Assembly (NCBI RefSeq): GCF_018069625.1
Contig: NZ_CP072941.1
Coordinates: 8,866,001-8,930,000, forward strand
Source: Streptomyces yatensis
GTDB lineage: Bacteria; Actinomycetota; Actinomycetes; Streptomycetales; Streptomycetaceae
Length of the DNA stretch: 64,000 bases
Direction of reading: 5' to 3'
How positions within the stretch are numbered: position 1 is the first letter of the stretch; each line of letters opens with the position of its first letter. Below, piece by piece: positions 28,319-37,078 of the stretch. The notes beneath the pieces were generated by a model. The model was given only the letters and a program-made list of their open reading frames with translations. It searched no databases and had not been told where the DNA came from. A program made the translations under genes and the position numbers.

Positions 28319-29341
28319 TCATGGCACCGCCCCCGGGTCGTCGTTCAGGCGGGCGGTCGCCAGTCCGGCGAGGAGACCCGCTCCCGCGGTGATCTGGGAG
28401 AAGCTCAGGGCGTTGCCCAGACAGGACACGACGGCCAGTGCCGTGAGCGCCGCGGCCGCCGTAAGGACCACCGGAGTCGGGCGCGGGGAGCGCCACAGGG
28501 CGTGGAGCATCCAGCCGAAGGCGGCGCCCAGCAGGATCACCCCCGGCAGCCCCTGACCGGCCGCCTGCTGCAGCGGCGCCGAATGGGGCTTGGCCTCTGT
28601 GCCCTGCGGCTGGGCCGCCGCGGGGCTCAGCTCACCGAAGCGGTCCGGGCCCGCACCGCGCAGCGGGTCCGTCTCCTCGATACGGACCGCGTCCTGCCAC
28701 AGCCGGATCCGGTGCTCGGTGAGATGGGCGCGCAGGGCGGGCGGGAGACCGCCCGGGACCGCGTCCTTGGACACCGCCCAGGTGCCGCCGACCGCGACCG
28801 CCGCGATCAGCACACATACGGCGAGCGCCGGCAGCCGGTGCCGGCGCCGGGCGGCGGTGAGCGAGCACACCAGGACGGCCCCGCTCGCGACCGCGCCCGC
28901 CGTCGAGCCGGCCATCGCGGCTGTCAGCGTGATCGCCGTGGCCAGCAGCCACAGCGCCGGGCGAAGCGCCCGCGGGGCGGCCCAGGCCGCACAGCAGACC
29001 GCGCCCGTGGCCAGGGTGAGCTGTCCCGGGCCCGCTCCCTCATGGCCGGTGAGCCCATACGGCGAGGCGCAGGCCAGGCCGAACCCCGCGAGCCCGGCGG
29101 CCGCCGTCGAGGCCACCGGCAGCAGCGAGCCGGCCATCCGGCCGCAGGCGTAACCGGCGGCCACCGCCAGCACCGCCAGCAGCACCCCCTCGGGGCGGGC
29201 CGGCCGCCCCATGGCCGCGATCAGGGCCCAGACGGCGCAGCCGGCCAGGATCAGAACCCCCGCGATATCGGATGCGCCGGCACATCCGTCGGCCGGTCTG
29301 CCGTGGTCCTGCACGACAGGCTCCACCACTGATGACGTCAT
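28319..29341 (-). CDS. O-antigen ligase-like (Wzy/WaaL family) membrane protein
   Basis: The 340-aa polytopic protein has about nine TM helices. A large extracytoplasmic loop carries the family signature RIRLWQDAVRIEETDPLRGAGPDRFGEL, then HSAPLQQAAGQGLPGVILL. Family members polymerise or ligate lipid-linked glycans at the outer face of the membrane. ATG 29341 is preferred over 29380 because GGGGGG precedes it. A glycosyltransferase lies 1.7 kb away but no complete glycan locus is present, so the role is open. Confidence 0.82.
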   Translation of the reverse strand: MTSSVVEPVVQDHGRPADGCAGASDIAGVLILAGCAVWALIAAMGRPARPEGVLLAVLAVAAGYACGRMAGSLLPVASTAAAGLAGFGLACASPYGLTGHEGAGPGQLTLATGAVCCAAWAAPRALRPALWLLATAITLTAAMAGSTAGAVASGAVLVCSLTAARRRHRLPALAVCVLIAAVAVGGTWAVSKDAVPGGLPPALRAHLTEHRIRLWQDAVRIEETDPLRGAGPDRFGELSPAAAQPQGTEAKPHSAPLQQAAGQGLPGVILLGAAFGWMLHALWRSPRPTPVVLTAAAALTALAVVSCLGNALSFSQITAGAGLLAGLATARLNDDPGAVP

Positions 29342-29545
29342 CCCGTCGACCCCCCGTCGTGACGGGCACCGCACCGACACGCCTTACGGCCGTGGTGCGA
29401 GCCATGACACCCGAAACCGTAGCGCTTGTCATAAGGAATGTGTATATGGTGCGCAGAAACGATGAGTCGGTCGTGAAACACCCGCCGCGGAGGGCGCCGT
29501 TCGGCCGCCGTGCGCGCCCCCTTTTCCGCCCGATACGCTCGGCCC

Positions 29546-30025
29546 ATGCCGACCCCCGACTTCATCCGTGACCTCAGGGCCTCCATCGGTCACCAACTGC
29601 TGTACCTGCCGGGCGTGAGCGCCGTGGTCTTCGACGACCAGGGGCGGGTGCTGCTGGGCCGCCGGGCCGACAACGGCCGCTGGACGATCATCTGCGGCAT
29701 CCCCGAACCCGGTGAGCAGCCGGCCACGGCGGTGGTCCGCGAGGTGGCGGAGGAGACGGCGGTGCGCTGTGTCCCCGAACGCATCGTGCTCGTACGGACC
29801 CTGGCGCCGGTGACCTACCCCAACGACGACCGGTGCCAGTTCGTGGACGTCTGCTTCCGCTGCCGCGCGGTCGGCGGCGAGGCGCGGGTGAACGACGACG
29901 AGTCGCTGGACGTCGGCTGGTTCCCGCTCGACGCGCTGCCCGAGATGGAGGACTTCTCCCTGTCCCGTATCAAGCAGGCGCTCGAGGACGGCCCGACATG
30001 GTTCGAGCCCACCGTCGCGGAGTGA
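29546..30025 (+). CDS. NUDIX hydrolase
   Basis: The 159-aa protein has a complete NUDIX box (GIPEPGEQPATAVVREVAEETAV, matching G-x5-E-x7-REU-x-EE-x-G-U except that the final Gly position is Ala). The substrate loop LAPVTYPNDDRCQFVDVCFRC suggests an ADP-ribose or nucleoside-diphosphate substrate. ATG 29546 lacks a Shine-Dalgarno; TACGCT lies 6 nt upstream, so a leaderless transcript is possible. It is followed after 55 bp by the dehydrogenase gene on the same strand. Confidence 0.92.
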   Translation: MPTPDFIRDLRASIGHQLLYLPGVSAVVFDDQGRVLLGRRADNGRWTIICGIPEPGEQPATAVVREVAEETAVRCVPERIVLVRTLAPVTYPNDDRCQFVDVCFRCRAVGGEARVNDDESLDVGWFPLDALPEMEDFSLSRIKQALEDGPTWFEPTVAE

Positions 30026-30080
30026 AGTATGTGCCGCCCCCACATCGGACCGGGCCCCAGGGCTGCCTAATGTGCCCCTC

Positions 30081-30887
30081 ATGAGCGCGTCCACCACACC
30101 AGGCCCGGGCCCCCGGCCGTCCGACGGCCTCGATCTGTCCGGCCGTACCGCACTTGTCACGGGCGCCGCCGGGGGCATCGGCCGGGCCTGTACGCTGCGG
30201 CTGGCCACCGCCGGGGCGCGGGTGCGGGCCGTCGATCTGGACGCCGAGGGCCTCACCGACCTGGTCGCCGCGGCCTCCGGACTGCCCGGCCCGGTCGAGG
30301 CCCACCCCCTCGACCTCACCGACCTCGACGCCGCCGAACGGGTCGCCGCCGGCATCGACATCCTGGTCAACAACGCCGGGCTGCAACTCGTCCGGCCCAT
30401 CGAGGACTTTCCGCCCGAGGTCTTCTCCCGGGTGCTCACCGTGATGCTCGAGGCCCCGTTCCGGCTGGTGCGCGGCGCGCTGCCGCATATGTACGCACAG
30501 GGCTGGGGCCGGATCGTCAACGTCTCCTCGGTGCACGGGCTGCGCGCCTCCCCGTACAAGTCGGCCTATGTGGCCGCCAAACACGGTCTGGAGGGGCTCT
30601 CCAAGGTCGCCGCCCTGGAGGGCGCGGCGCACGGGGTGACCTCCAACTGCGTCAACCCCGGCTATGTGCGCACCCCGCTCGTGGAGCGGCAGATCGCCGA
30701 CCAGGCCGAGGCCCACGGGATCTCGCCGGAGCGGGTCGTCGCCGAGGTGATGCTGGCCGATACGGCGGTCAAGCGGCTGGTCGAACCCGATGAGGTCGCC
30801 GAGGCCGTCGCGTATCTCTGCGGTCCGCACACGTCCTTCGTCACCGGTGCCTCGCTGAGTATGGACGGCGGATGGAGCGCCCACTGA
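30081..30887 (+). CDS. 3-hydroxybutyrate dehydrogenase (SDR family)
   Basis: The 268-aa short-chain dehydrogenase has TGAAGGIG cofactor motif, NNAG, catalytic Ser in NVSSVHG, and Y-x3-K in SAYVAAKHG. The pattern VNPGYVRTPLVERQIADQA, with SPERVVAEVMLADTAVKRLVEPDEVAEAVAYL, is characteristic of D-3-hydroxybutyrate dehydrogenases, which oxidise 3-hydroxybutyrate to acetoacetate with NAD. ATG 30081 is used. It lies upstream of the GAF/PucR-type regulator, which may control it and the MHS transporter. Confidence 0.9.
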   Translation: MSASTTPGPGPRPSDGLDLSGRTALVTGAAGGIGRACTLRLATAGARVRAVDLDAEGLTDLVAAASGLPGPVEAHPLDLTDLDAAERVAAGIDILVNNAGLQLVRPIEDFPPEVFSRVLTVMLEAPFRLVRGALPHMYAQGWGRIVNVSSVHGLRASPYKSAYVAAKHGLEGLSKVAALEGAAHGVTSNCVNPGYVRTPLVERQIADQAEAHGISPERVVAEVMLADTAVKRLVEPDEVAEAVAYLCGPHTSFVTGASLSMDGGWSAH

Positions 30888-30924
30888 GCGGCCCATCGGA
30901 TCGGTCACCGGGCGACGAGGGCCG

Positions 30925-31051
30925 ATTGGCTCAGCCACCGGGCCACGAAAACCAATTGGCTCAGCCATTGGCGGACAGTGGCCGATTGGCTCAGCCACTG
31001 GCGGACAAATTGGCTCAGCCATCGACGGACGGTGGTCCATTGGCTCAGCCA
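30925..31051. repeat. Five phased copies of ATTGGCTCAGCCA (TGGC-TCA-GCCA palindrome)
   Basis: Identical 13-mers lie at 30925, 30955, 30985, 31009 and 31039 (starts), spaced 30, 30, 24 and 30 bp. Each contains the dyad TGGC-N3-GCCA. They fill the 251-bp gap between the dehydrogenase stop and the preferred start of the GAF/PucR regulator. The plus frame is open across them (repeating LAQP), but no protein family is recognisable. An operator array is the favoured reading. Confidence 0.8.
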
Positions 31052-31138
31052 CCAGGCCGCGTATTGCCCGGCCGCTCCATAGAAGGGGTACCGGGCCGCC
31101 TTACGGCTGGCGTCGTCGGGCCCGGCGGGAGTATGCCT

Positions 31139-33187
31139 GTGACCATGCCCGACGACCGGCCGGAGGCCCCCTACCTGGAACTGCTCGTACGCGGCGCGCC
31201 CGCCGAGGCGTACGAGCGCCCGGTGCTGCGCGCCCGCGCCGACAAGGCCCCGGCCGACCGGCTGGCGGCCCTGGAGAGCGCCAAGCTGCTCGCCCTGCGG
31301 GTGCGCGGCGAGCTGGAGGGGCGACGGCGCCGCGAGGCCGAACTGTCCGCCCTCTACGAGACCGCCCACGACCTGGCGGGGCTGCGCGATCTGGACGCGG
31401 TGCTCCAGGCCATCGTGCAGCGCGCCCGCTCCCTGCTGGGCACCGAGGTCGCCTATCTGACGCTGAACGATCCGACGGCCGGTGACACCTATATGAGGGT
31501 CACCGACGGTTCGGTCTCGGCCCGCTTCCAGCAGCTGCGGCTCGGCATGGGGGAGGGGCTCGGCGGCCTGGTGGCCCAGACCGCCCGCCCCTATGTCACC
31601 GAGAGCTACTTCCACGATCCGCGGTTCCAGCACACCCACACCATCGACGCGGGCGTCAGGGACGAGGGGCTCGTGGCCATCCTCGGGGTGCCGCTGCTGC
31701 TCGGCAGCGGTGTCATCGGCGTGCTGTTCGCGGCCGACCGCCGGGCCCGGGTGTTCGAACGCGAGCAGACGGCCCTGCTCGGTTCGTTCGCCGCCCATGC
31801 CGCCGTGGCCATCGACACCGCCCATCTGCTCGCCGAGACCCGTGCGGCGCTCGCCGAGCTGGAGGCCGCCAACGAGATCATCCGGGACCGCAGCCGGGTC
31901 ATCGAGCGCGCCTCCGAGGTCCACGACCGGCTCACCGAGCTGGTGCTGCGCGGTGGCGGGGTGCACGACGTGGCCGATGCCGTGGCCGAGGTGCTCAGCG
32001 GTTCCGTGGAGTTCCTCGAGGTCGGCGAGGCGCCCGCGGCGGCCGTCGACCGGTCCCGGGCCGACGGCCACGCGGTGCGCGACGGCGAGGAGGACTGGGT
32101 CGCCGCCGTCTCGGCGGGTGGCGAACTGCTCGGCGCGCTCGTGCTGCGCGGCCACCCCCGGCTCGACCCCATGGACCAGCGCACCCTGGAGCGCGCCGCG
32201 ATGGTCACCTCGCTGCTGCAGCTCGCCCGCCGCTCGGCGGGCGAGGCCGAACAGCGGGTGCGCGGTGAGCTCCTGGACGACCTCCTCGACACCCCCGACC
32301 GCGAGCCCCGGCTGCTGCGCGAGCGCGCCGCGCGCCTGCGGGCGGACCTGGACACGCCCCATGTGGTGCTCGCCGCGGGCATCGAGGCCCTGGACAGCGG
32401 CGCCCCCGCCACCGGTTCCGCCGCCGCACACGGAAGCGGCCCCGGCGGCACACCCGGAAGCGGACCGGGTGCGACACCGGGAAGCAGATCAGGCGGCGCA
32501 CCCGGCGGTGGGCCCGGTGGCGCGCCCGCCGAGGACGCCGAGGGCCGTCGGCGGCTGTGGTCCGCCGCGTCCCATCTGGCGGTCACCCGGCACGGTCTGG
32601 CCGCCACCCGCGACGGCGGCACCGTGCTGCTGCTGCCGCTGGCCGACGGCGACACCGCCGACGCCCTCGCCCGCCGCACCGCCCGGCAGTTGGGCACCGC
32701 CGTACACGCCGCGGTCACCGTCGGCGCCTCCGCACCCGTCCCCGCGCCCGCCGCACGGCCCGGGGAGGTCGCCGCGGGCTATGCCGAGGCGCGGCGCTGT
32801 CTGGCCGCCCTGCGGGTGCTGGGCCGGGCCGGACAGGGCGCCGCCGCCGAGGACTTCGGCTTTCTCGGGCTGCTGCTGGCCGGTACCCGCGAGGGCGCCC
32901 CGGACGGCACCGGCGTCCAGGACTTCGTGACCCGCACCGTGGGCGCGGTCATCGACTACGACGAGCGGCGCGGCACCGAGCTGATCCGCACCCTCGACGC
33001 GTACTTCGCCGGCGGCATGAGCCCGGCCCGTACGAAGGACGCCCTCCACGTGCACGTCAACACGGTGGCGCAGCGGCTGGAGCGGGTCGGGCGGCTGCTC
33101 GGCCCCGACTGGCAGTCGCCCGCCCGCTCCCTGGAGATCCAGCTCGCCCTGCGGCTGCACCGCCTGGCCTCGGCCGTGGGCTACTGA
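31139..33187 (+). CDS. GAF domain/PucR-type C-terminal HTH transcriptional regulator
   Basis: This is a 682-aa protein. It has an N-terminal segment with a coiled coil (about 45-70) and a GAF domain (about 75-225; YETAHDLAGLRDLDAVLQAIVQRARSLLGTEVAYLTL). A central region carries a Gly/Ser/Pro insertion (about residues 415-465). The C-terminus is a PucR-type HTH (FAGGMSPARTKDALHVHVNTVAQRLERVGRLLG). GTG 31139 has GGCGGGAG 7 nt upstream; ATG 31133 or 31145 are alternatives. The frame is open back to 30872 through the palindromic repeats, so a longer product cannot be excluded. It is a likely regulator of the hydroxybutyrate dehydrogenase and the MHS transporter, whose gene it overlaps convergently by 7 bp. 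Confidence 0.88.
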   Translation: MTMPDDRPEAPYLELLVRGAPAEAYERPVLRARADKAPADRLAALESAKLLALRVRGELEGRRRREAELSALYETAHDLAGLRDLDAVLQAIVQRARSLLGTEVAYLTLNDPTAGDTYMRVTDGSVSARFQQLRLGMGEGLGGLVAQTARPYVTESYFHDPRFQHTHTIDAGVRDEGLVAILGVPLLLGSGVIGVLFAADRRARVFEREQTALLGSFAAHAAVAIDTAHLLAETRAALAELEAANEIIRDRSRVIERASEVHDRLTELVLRGGGVHDVADAVAEVLSGSVEFLEVGEAPAAAVDRSRADGHAVRDGEEDWVAAVSAGGELLGALVLRGHPRLDPMDQRTLERAAMVTSLLQLARRSAGEAEQRVRGELLDDLLDTPDREPRLLRERAARLRADLDTPHVVLAAGIEALDSGAPATGSAAAHGSGPGGTPGSGPGATPGSRSGGAPGGGPGGAPAEDAEGRRRLWSAASHLAVTRHGLAATRDGGTVLLLPLADGDTADALARRTARQLGTAVHAAVTVGASAPVPAPAARPGEVAAGYAEARRCLAALRVLGRAGQGAAAEDFGFLGLLLAGTREGAPDGTGVQDFVTRTVGAVIDYDERRGTELIRTLDAYFAGGMSPARTKDALHVHVNTVAQRLERVGRLLGPDWQSPARSLEIQLALRLHRLASAVGY

Positions 33188-34602
33188 GCCGAGGCCGAAC
33201 GGGCCGTGCGCTCCGCCGCGTCCGGTGCCGGCCGCGGGGACGGGGCCGAGGTCGGTTCGACGGCGGCCAGATCGCGGTCCCGGGTCTCCTTGGCGACGCC
33301 CACGGCCACCAGGGTGAGCAGGGCCGCCGCGATCACATAGAGGGCGATCGGGGTGGCGCTGCCGTAGTCGGCCAGGAGCGCGGTGGCGATCAGCGGGGCG
33401 GGCGCACCGGCCGCGACGGACGCGAACTGCGCGCCGATCGACGCCCCCGAGTACCGCATCCGGGTCGCGAACATCTCGGAGAAGAAGGCCGCCTGGGGCG
33501 CGTACATGGCCCCGTGGAAGACCAGCCCGACCGTCACGGCGAGCAAGAGGGCCGGGAAGCCCTTGGTGTCGATGAGGAGGAAGAACGGGAAGGCCCACGC
33601 GCCCACGCCCACCGCGCCCAGCAGATACACCGGGCGGCGCCCGATCCGGTCCGACAGCGCGCCCCATGCCGGGATGACCGCGAAGTGCACGGCCGAGGCG
33701 ATCAGTACGGCGTTGAGCGCGGTCTGCTTGCCGAGGCCCACATGGTCGGAGGTCGCGTAGACCAGGACGAAGGCGGTGATGACGTAGTAGCTGATGTTCT
33801 CCGCCATCCGTGCGCCCATGGCGATCAGCACATCGCGCCAGTGGTGGCGCAGGACCGCCACCAGCGGCATCTTCTCGGTGGTCGCCTCGCCCGCGGCCGC
33901 CTTACGGGCCTCGGCTCGGGCCTGTGCCGCCTTGAAGACCGGCGATTCATCGACAGAGAGACGAATCCACAGGCCGACCAGGACCAGCACCCCCGAGAGC
34001 AGGAACGGCACCCGCCACCCCCACGACTCGAAGGCGCTGTCGGAGAGCAGGGCGGTGAGCGCGGAGAGCACCCCCGTGGCCAGCAACTGCCCGGCCGGGG
34101 CGCCGGTCTGCGGCCAGGACGCCCAGAATCCGCGCCGTCGCGCGTCCCCGTGCTCCGACACCAGCAGCACCGCCCCGCCCCATTCGCCGCCGAGCGCGAA
34201 GCCCTGGATCAGACGCAGCGCGGTGAGCAGTACGGGCGCGGCCGAACCGACCGTGGCGTGGGTGGGCAGCAGCCCGATGGCGCAGGTCGCGCCGCCCATC
34301 ATCAGCAGACTCAGGATCAGCAGCTTCTTACGGCCGAGCCGGTCGCCGTAATGGCCGAAGACCAGGGCGCCGACCGGGCGGGCGGCGAAGCCGACCGCGT
34401 AGGTCAGGAACGACAGCAGCGTGCCGACGAGCGGATCCGAGTCCGGGAAGAAGAGCTTGTTGAAGACGAGCGCGGCCGCCGAGCCGTAGAGGAAGAAGTC
34501 GTACCACTCGATGGTGGTGCCGATCAGGCTCGCGGCGACGATACGGCGCAGCGAACCGGGCGGGGTCGGGGGAGCGGAGGCCGGAGAATCCGGGGTGGTC
34601 AT
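33181..34602 (-). CDS. MFS transporter, metabolite:H+ symporter (MHS) family
   Basis: The 473-aa, 12-TM protein has MHS hallmarks: IGTTIEWYDFFLYGSAAALVF in helix 1, GHYGDRLGRKK in loop 2-3, and LRLIQGFALGGEWGGAVLLVSEH. The family includes ProP, ShiA and alpha-ketoglutarate permeases, which import organic acids, osmolytes or shikimate. Its neighbours suggest a carboxylate substrate such as 3-hydroxybutyrate, which is inference. ATG 34602 is used. The C-terminal 35 residues are polar and disordered. Confidence 0.92.
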   Translation of the reverse strand: MTTPDSPASAPPTPPGSLRRIVAASLIGTTIEWYDFFLYGSAAALVFNKLFFPDSDPLVGTLLSFLTYAVGFAARPVGALVFGHYGDRLGRKKLLILSLLMMGGATCAIGLLPTHATVGSAAPVLLTALRLIQGFALGGEWGGAVLLVSEHGDARRRGFWASWPQTGAPAGQLLATGVLSALTALLSDSAFESWGWRVPFLLSGVLVLVGLWIRLSVDESPVFKAAQARAEARKAAAGEATTEKMPLVAVLRHHWRDVLIAMGARMAENISYYVITAFVLVYATSDHVGLGKQTALNAVLIASAVHFAVIPAWGALSDRIGRRPVYLLGAVGVGAWAFPFFLLIDTKGFPALLLAVTVGLVFHGAMYAPQAAFFSEMFATRMRYSGASIGAQFASVAAGAPAPLIATALLADYGSATPIALYVIAAALLTLVAVGVAKETRDRDLAAVEPTSAPSPRPAPDAAERTARSASAQ

Positions 34603-34769
34603 GGGTCACCACTTCCGAGCGGGGTGCGGGGACGATTTTGTGTTGCCACACCGTAGAAATGCGCACTTCGGCTCGGATATGTAGGCGGGCGACACACTTC
34701 ACCCGGCCGCTGTGGTGATCCGCCCCGCCCAGGACGCCCCGGGTCGGCGCGTCCCGCCCCGAATGCCCC

Positions 34770-34817
34770 CTAGTCGGCCCGTCCCATCCGCGGCTAGTCG
34801 GCCCGTCCCATCCGCGG
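34770..34817. repeat. 24-bp tandem duplication over the tetR stop codon
   Basis: Two exact adjacent 24-bp copies (34770-34793 and 34794-34817) encode the last seven residues and the stop of the TetR gene. The second copy is the functional 3' end; the first lies just beyond the stop. A degenerate third copy seems present at about 34743-34766. Confidence 0.8.
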
Positions 34818-35474
34818 CCGCCGCACCTTGCCGAGCTGGAGCATGGCGGCGCCGAGCTGGTCCCCGGTGAGCGAGGGGGCCGGGAGCGGGTGGGACCCCT
34901 CGGGGCGCAGTCCGTCGAGCAGCAGGGCCAGATAGCGGCGCCAGGCCAGCGGTGCGGCGACGGTCGAGCCGGGGACCGCGCGGCCGAGCGCGGCCAGCAG
35001 GAACAGCAGGTCCTCCGCGGTGGCGTCCTTACGGGCCGCGCCCTGCTCCTGCGCACGGCGCAGAAGGACGTCGAGCGTCTTGTGGTTCTCCTTACGGAGC
35101 GCGTCGAGCGAGGGGACGCCCTGGATGCCGGTGGTCATCAGGTCGTTGGTGCCCCGGTCGGCGGCGAGCAGCCCGAATATGCGCTCCAGATAGGCCGTCA
35201 GGCCGATCCAGGCGTCCGGCGCCGAGCGGGCCTCCTCGGCGGCCCGCAGGATGTCCCGCAGGGAATCGCCGAATACCGCCTCGATGAGTTCCGCCCGGCC
35301 GGCGAACCGCCGGTAGAGAGTGGCGCTGCCGACTCCGGCCCGACGGGCGATGTCGTCGAGCGGGGCGTCCACACCCTGATCCGTGTAGATCTCCCGGGCG
35401 GCAGCTATCAGCATCTCGCGGTTGCGCCGTGCGTCTCGGCGCAACGGTGTCTCTTTCTCCACACGGCTGCCCAT
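34794..35474 (-). CDS. TetR/AcrR family transcriptional regulator
   Basis: The 226-aa protein has an N-terminal TetR HTH (MLIAAAREIYTDQGVDAPLDDIARRAGVGSATLYRRFAGRAELIEAVF, about residues 19-66). A helical ligand domain ends with a SBP-type tail (TVAAPLAWRRYLALLLDGLRPEGSHPLPAP). ATG 35474 is preferred; the ATG at 35492 would lie inside the palindrome that probably serves as its operator. It sits downstream of cotB4 on the same strand, 192 bp away, and could regulate itself or the terpene operon. Confidence 0.9.
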   Translation of the reverse strand: MGSRVEKETPLRRDARRNREMLIAAAREIYTDQGVDAPLDDIARRAGVGSATLYRRFAGRAELIEAVFGDSLRDILRAAEEARSAPDAWIGLTAYLERIFGLLAADRGTNDLMTTGIQGVPSLDALRKENHKTLDVLLRRAQEQGAARKDATAEDLLFLLAALGRAVPGSTVAAPLAWRRYLALLLDGLRPEGSHPLPAPSLTGDQLGAAMLQLGKVRRPRMGRAD

Positions 35475-35487
35475 GGCCCGCAACCCT

Positions 35488-35522
35488 AACACTAACCGGG
35501 GGAATCTCTCCGGTTAGGTGTT
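35488..35522. promoter_or_regulatory. Candidate TetR operator, TAACCGG-N10-CCGGTTA
   Basis: Perfect 7-bp arms TAACCGG (35493-35499) and CCGGTTA (35510-35516) extend outward as AACAC and GGTGTT with one slip. The site is directly upstream of the tetR start at 35474 and 145 bp beyond the cotB4 stop. It is a typical autoregulatory position for a TetR protein. Confidence 0.55.
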
Positions 35523-35666
35523 CAGATCATTGAAGGAACGGGGAACGATCCCCGATTCCGGTTTCGGGGGAAGCCGCGATCGGCCGCTGCGGGAGGGCGT
35601 GATCGACGGCCCGCCTCAGCAGGGGACGCTCGACGGACCGCCCCGGTCCGCCGAGCGCCAGTGCGT

Positions 35667-37028
35667 TCAGCGTGGTTCCGGAATCATGCGCAGCGGACCG
35701 GCCGTGAGGCTCATCTGCGGCCTCGGCCGGATCTTCGTCCGCGGAATCGGGCGCATCCGCCAGCGGCCCGCGATCGCGGCCAGGGCGAGCGTCGCCTCCG
35801 TCATGCCGAAGACGTCGCCGATGCACTTCCGGCTGCCACCGCCGAACGGCAGATACGCGCCGCGCGCCACGTCCTTGGCCCGCTCGGGAAGCCAGCGGTC
35901 GGGGTCGAAGGATTCCGGGTCGGGGAAGAGGGCCGGATCGCGGTGCAGCACATACGGGCTGATCAGCACGTCCGACGCCGGGGGCAGCCGCCGTCCGCCG
36001 AGCTCGGTGGCCTCGGTGGTGGTCCGGGTGACCAGCCACGCGGGCGGGAAGAGCCGCAGCGCCTCGCTGAACACCCGCTGGGTGTGGGCGAGCCGGGGGA
36101 CGTCGGCGTAGCGCGGGGCCCGCCCGCCCAGCACCTCGTCGACCTCGGCGTGCAGCGCGGCCTCGGCCCGGGGATTGCGGCCGAGCAGGAACCAGGCCCA
36201 GGTCAGCGCGGAGGCGGTGGTCTCGATCCCGGCCAGCAGCAGGGTCATGACCTGGTCGTGGATCTCCTGGTCCGACATCGTGCCGCCGGTCTCGTCGTCC
36301 TGCGCGGCGAAGAGCGCGGACAGCACATCGCCGCGGTCGCCGTCGTCCGCCCGCTTGTAGTCGTCGATCATGCGGTCGATGAGCTGGTTGAGCCGGGTGA
36401 GCGCGTCGTCGAAGCGCCGGTTCGCCGCGAGCGGGAGCCTGGCCATGAGCCCGGTGGGGTCGATCGCCTGCCGGTAGGCGCCCTCCACGACGATGGGCAG
36501 ACAGTGCTGGATCTCGGCCACGGCATGCGGCGCCATATCGGTCGAGAAGAGCGCACGGGCCGTCACCCGCGCGGTGAGCGCGAGCATCTCATGGCTCACG
36601 TCGAGGGGACGGCCCGCCGTCCACGCCGTCGACTCGGCCTCGCACTCCTCCTCCATCACCTCGGCGTACGTGGCGATCCGGGCGGCCTGGAAGGCGGGCT
36701 GCACCAGCCGGCGCTGCCGTCGGTGGTCCGCCCAGTCGGAGGTGATCAGGCCGTTGCCCAGGATGGGCTTCGCCTTCTCCTTGACCGGCCCGCCGGTGTC
36801 GTAGATCCGCGCGTTCACCAGCACCTGCTGGACCAGTTCCGGATGACAGGGCAGAAAGACCGGCCGGGGCCCCAGCCGGAGCTCGACCAGATCGCCGTAG
36901 GCGGGCAGGGAGGCCAGGAACTGAAGTGGCTTGCGGCCCATCAGCAGGGCATGGCCGGCCAGCGGAAGCCGGCCGGGGGCGAGGGCGTGCCGCCAGTGGC
37001 GCGTCGCCGGATGCTGCGCGGTCCTCAT
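35667..37028 (-). CDS. cotB4: Cytochrome P450 CotB4 (final hydroxylation to cyclooctatin)
   Basis: The 453-aa P450 has I-helix AGIETT (residues 266-271), ExxR motif EALR and the haem loop FGGGSRKCIG with Cys402. It has the same length and Cys position as the other P450 here, so the two are paralogues. The fourth position in the cotB1-B2-B3-B4 order matches the characterised cyclooctatin cluster. In that cluster CotB4 oxidises cyclooctat-9-ene-5,7-diol to cyclooctatin (established knowledge, recalled). It lies 84 bp after cotB3, with a strong hairpin in between. No ferredoxin gene is in the operon. Confidence 0.9.
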   Translation of the reverse strand: MRTAQHPATRHWRHALAPGRLPLAGHALLMGRKPLQFLASLPAYGDLVELRLGPRPVFLPCHPELVQQVLVNARIYDTGGPVKEKAKPILGNGLITSDWADHRRQRRLVQPAFQAARIATYAEVMEEECEAESTAWTAGRPLDVSHEMLALTARVTARALFSTDMAPHAVAEIQHCLPIVVEGAYRQAIDPTGLMARLPLAANRRFDDALTRLNQLIDRMIDDYKRADDGDRGDVLSALFAAQDDETGGTMSDQEIHDQVMTLLLAGIETTASALTWAWFLLGRNPRAEAALHAEVDEVLGGRAPRYADVPRLAHTQRVFSEALRLFPPAWLVTRTTTEATELGGRRLPPASDVLISPYVLHRDPALFPDPESFDPDRWLPERAKDVARGAYLPFGGGSRKCIGDVFGMTEATLALAAIAGRWRMRPIPRTKIRPRPQMSLTAGPLRMIPEPR

Positions 37029-37078
37029 GCGGAAGATGTCCTTCGCTCGCGAGGTGGAGAGTACGGAAGGTACGGGGC

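Noticed and set aside
29331..29342. Palindrome GATGACGTCATC
   Set aside because: It spans the start codon of the O-antigen-ligase-like gene (Met-Thr-Ser codons), so the symmetry may be coding; no supporting promoter features.
30925..31051. Could the five repeats be a CRISPR array?
   Set aside because: The repeat is 13 bp with 11-17 bp variable gaps, too short for repeats and spacers, and there are no cas genes.
29970..31052. Minus-strand open frame with repeated AEPI peptides
   Set aside because: The peptide repeats are the reverse reading of the palindromic 13-mers, and the rest is antisense to the hydroxybutyrate dehydrogenase gene.
30872..31138. N-terminal extension of the GAF/PucR regulator with LAQP repeats
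   Set aside because: It is an open frame, but it would start inside the dehydrogenase gene with a weak ribosome site, whereas GTG 31139 has GGCGGGAG at normal spacing. Kept as an alternative in the findings.
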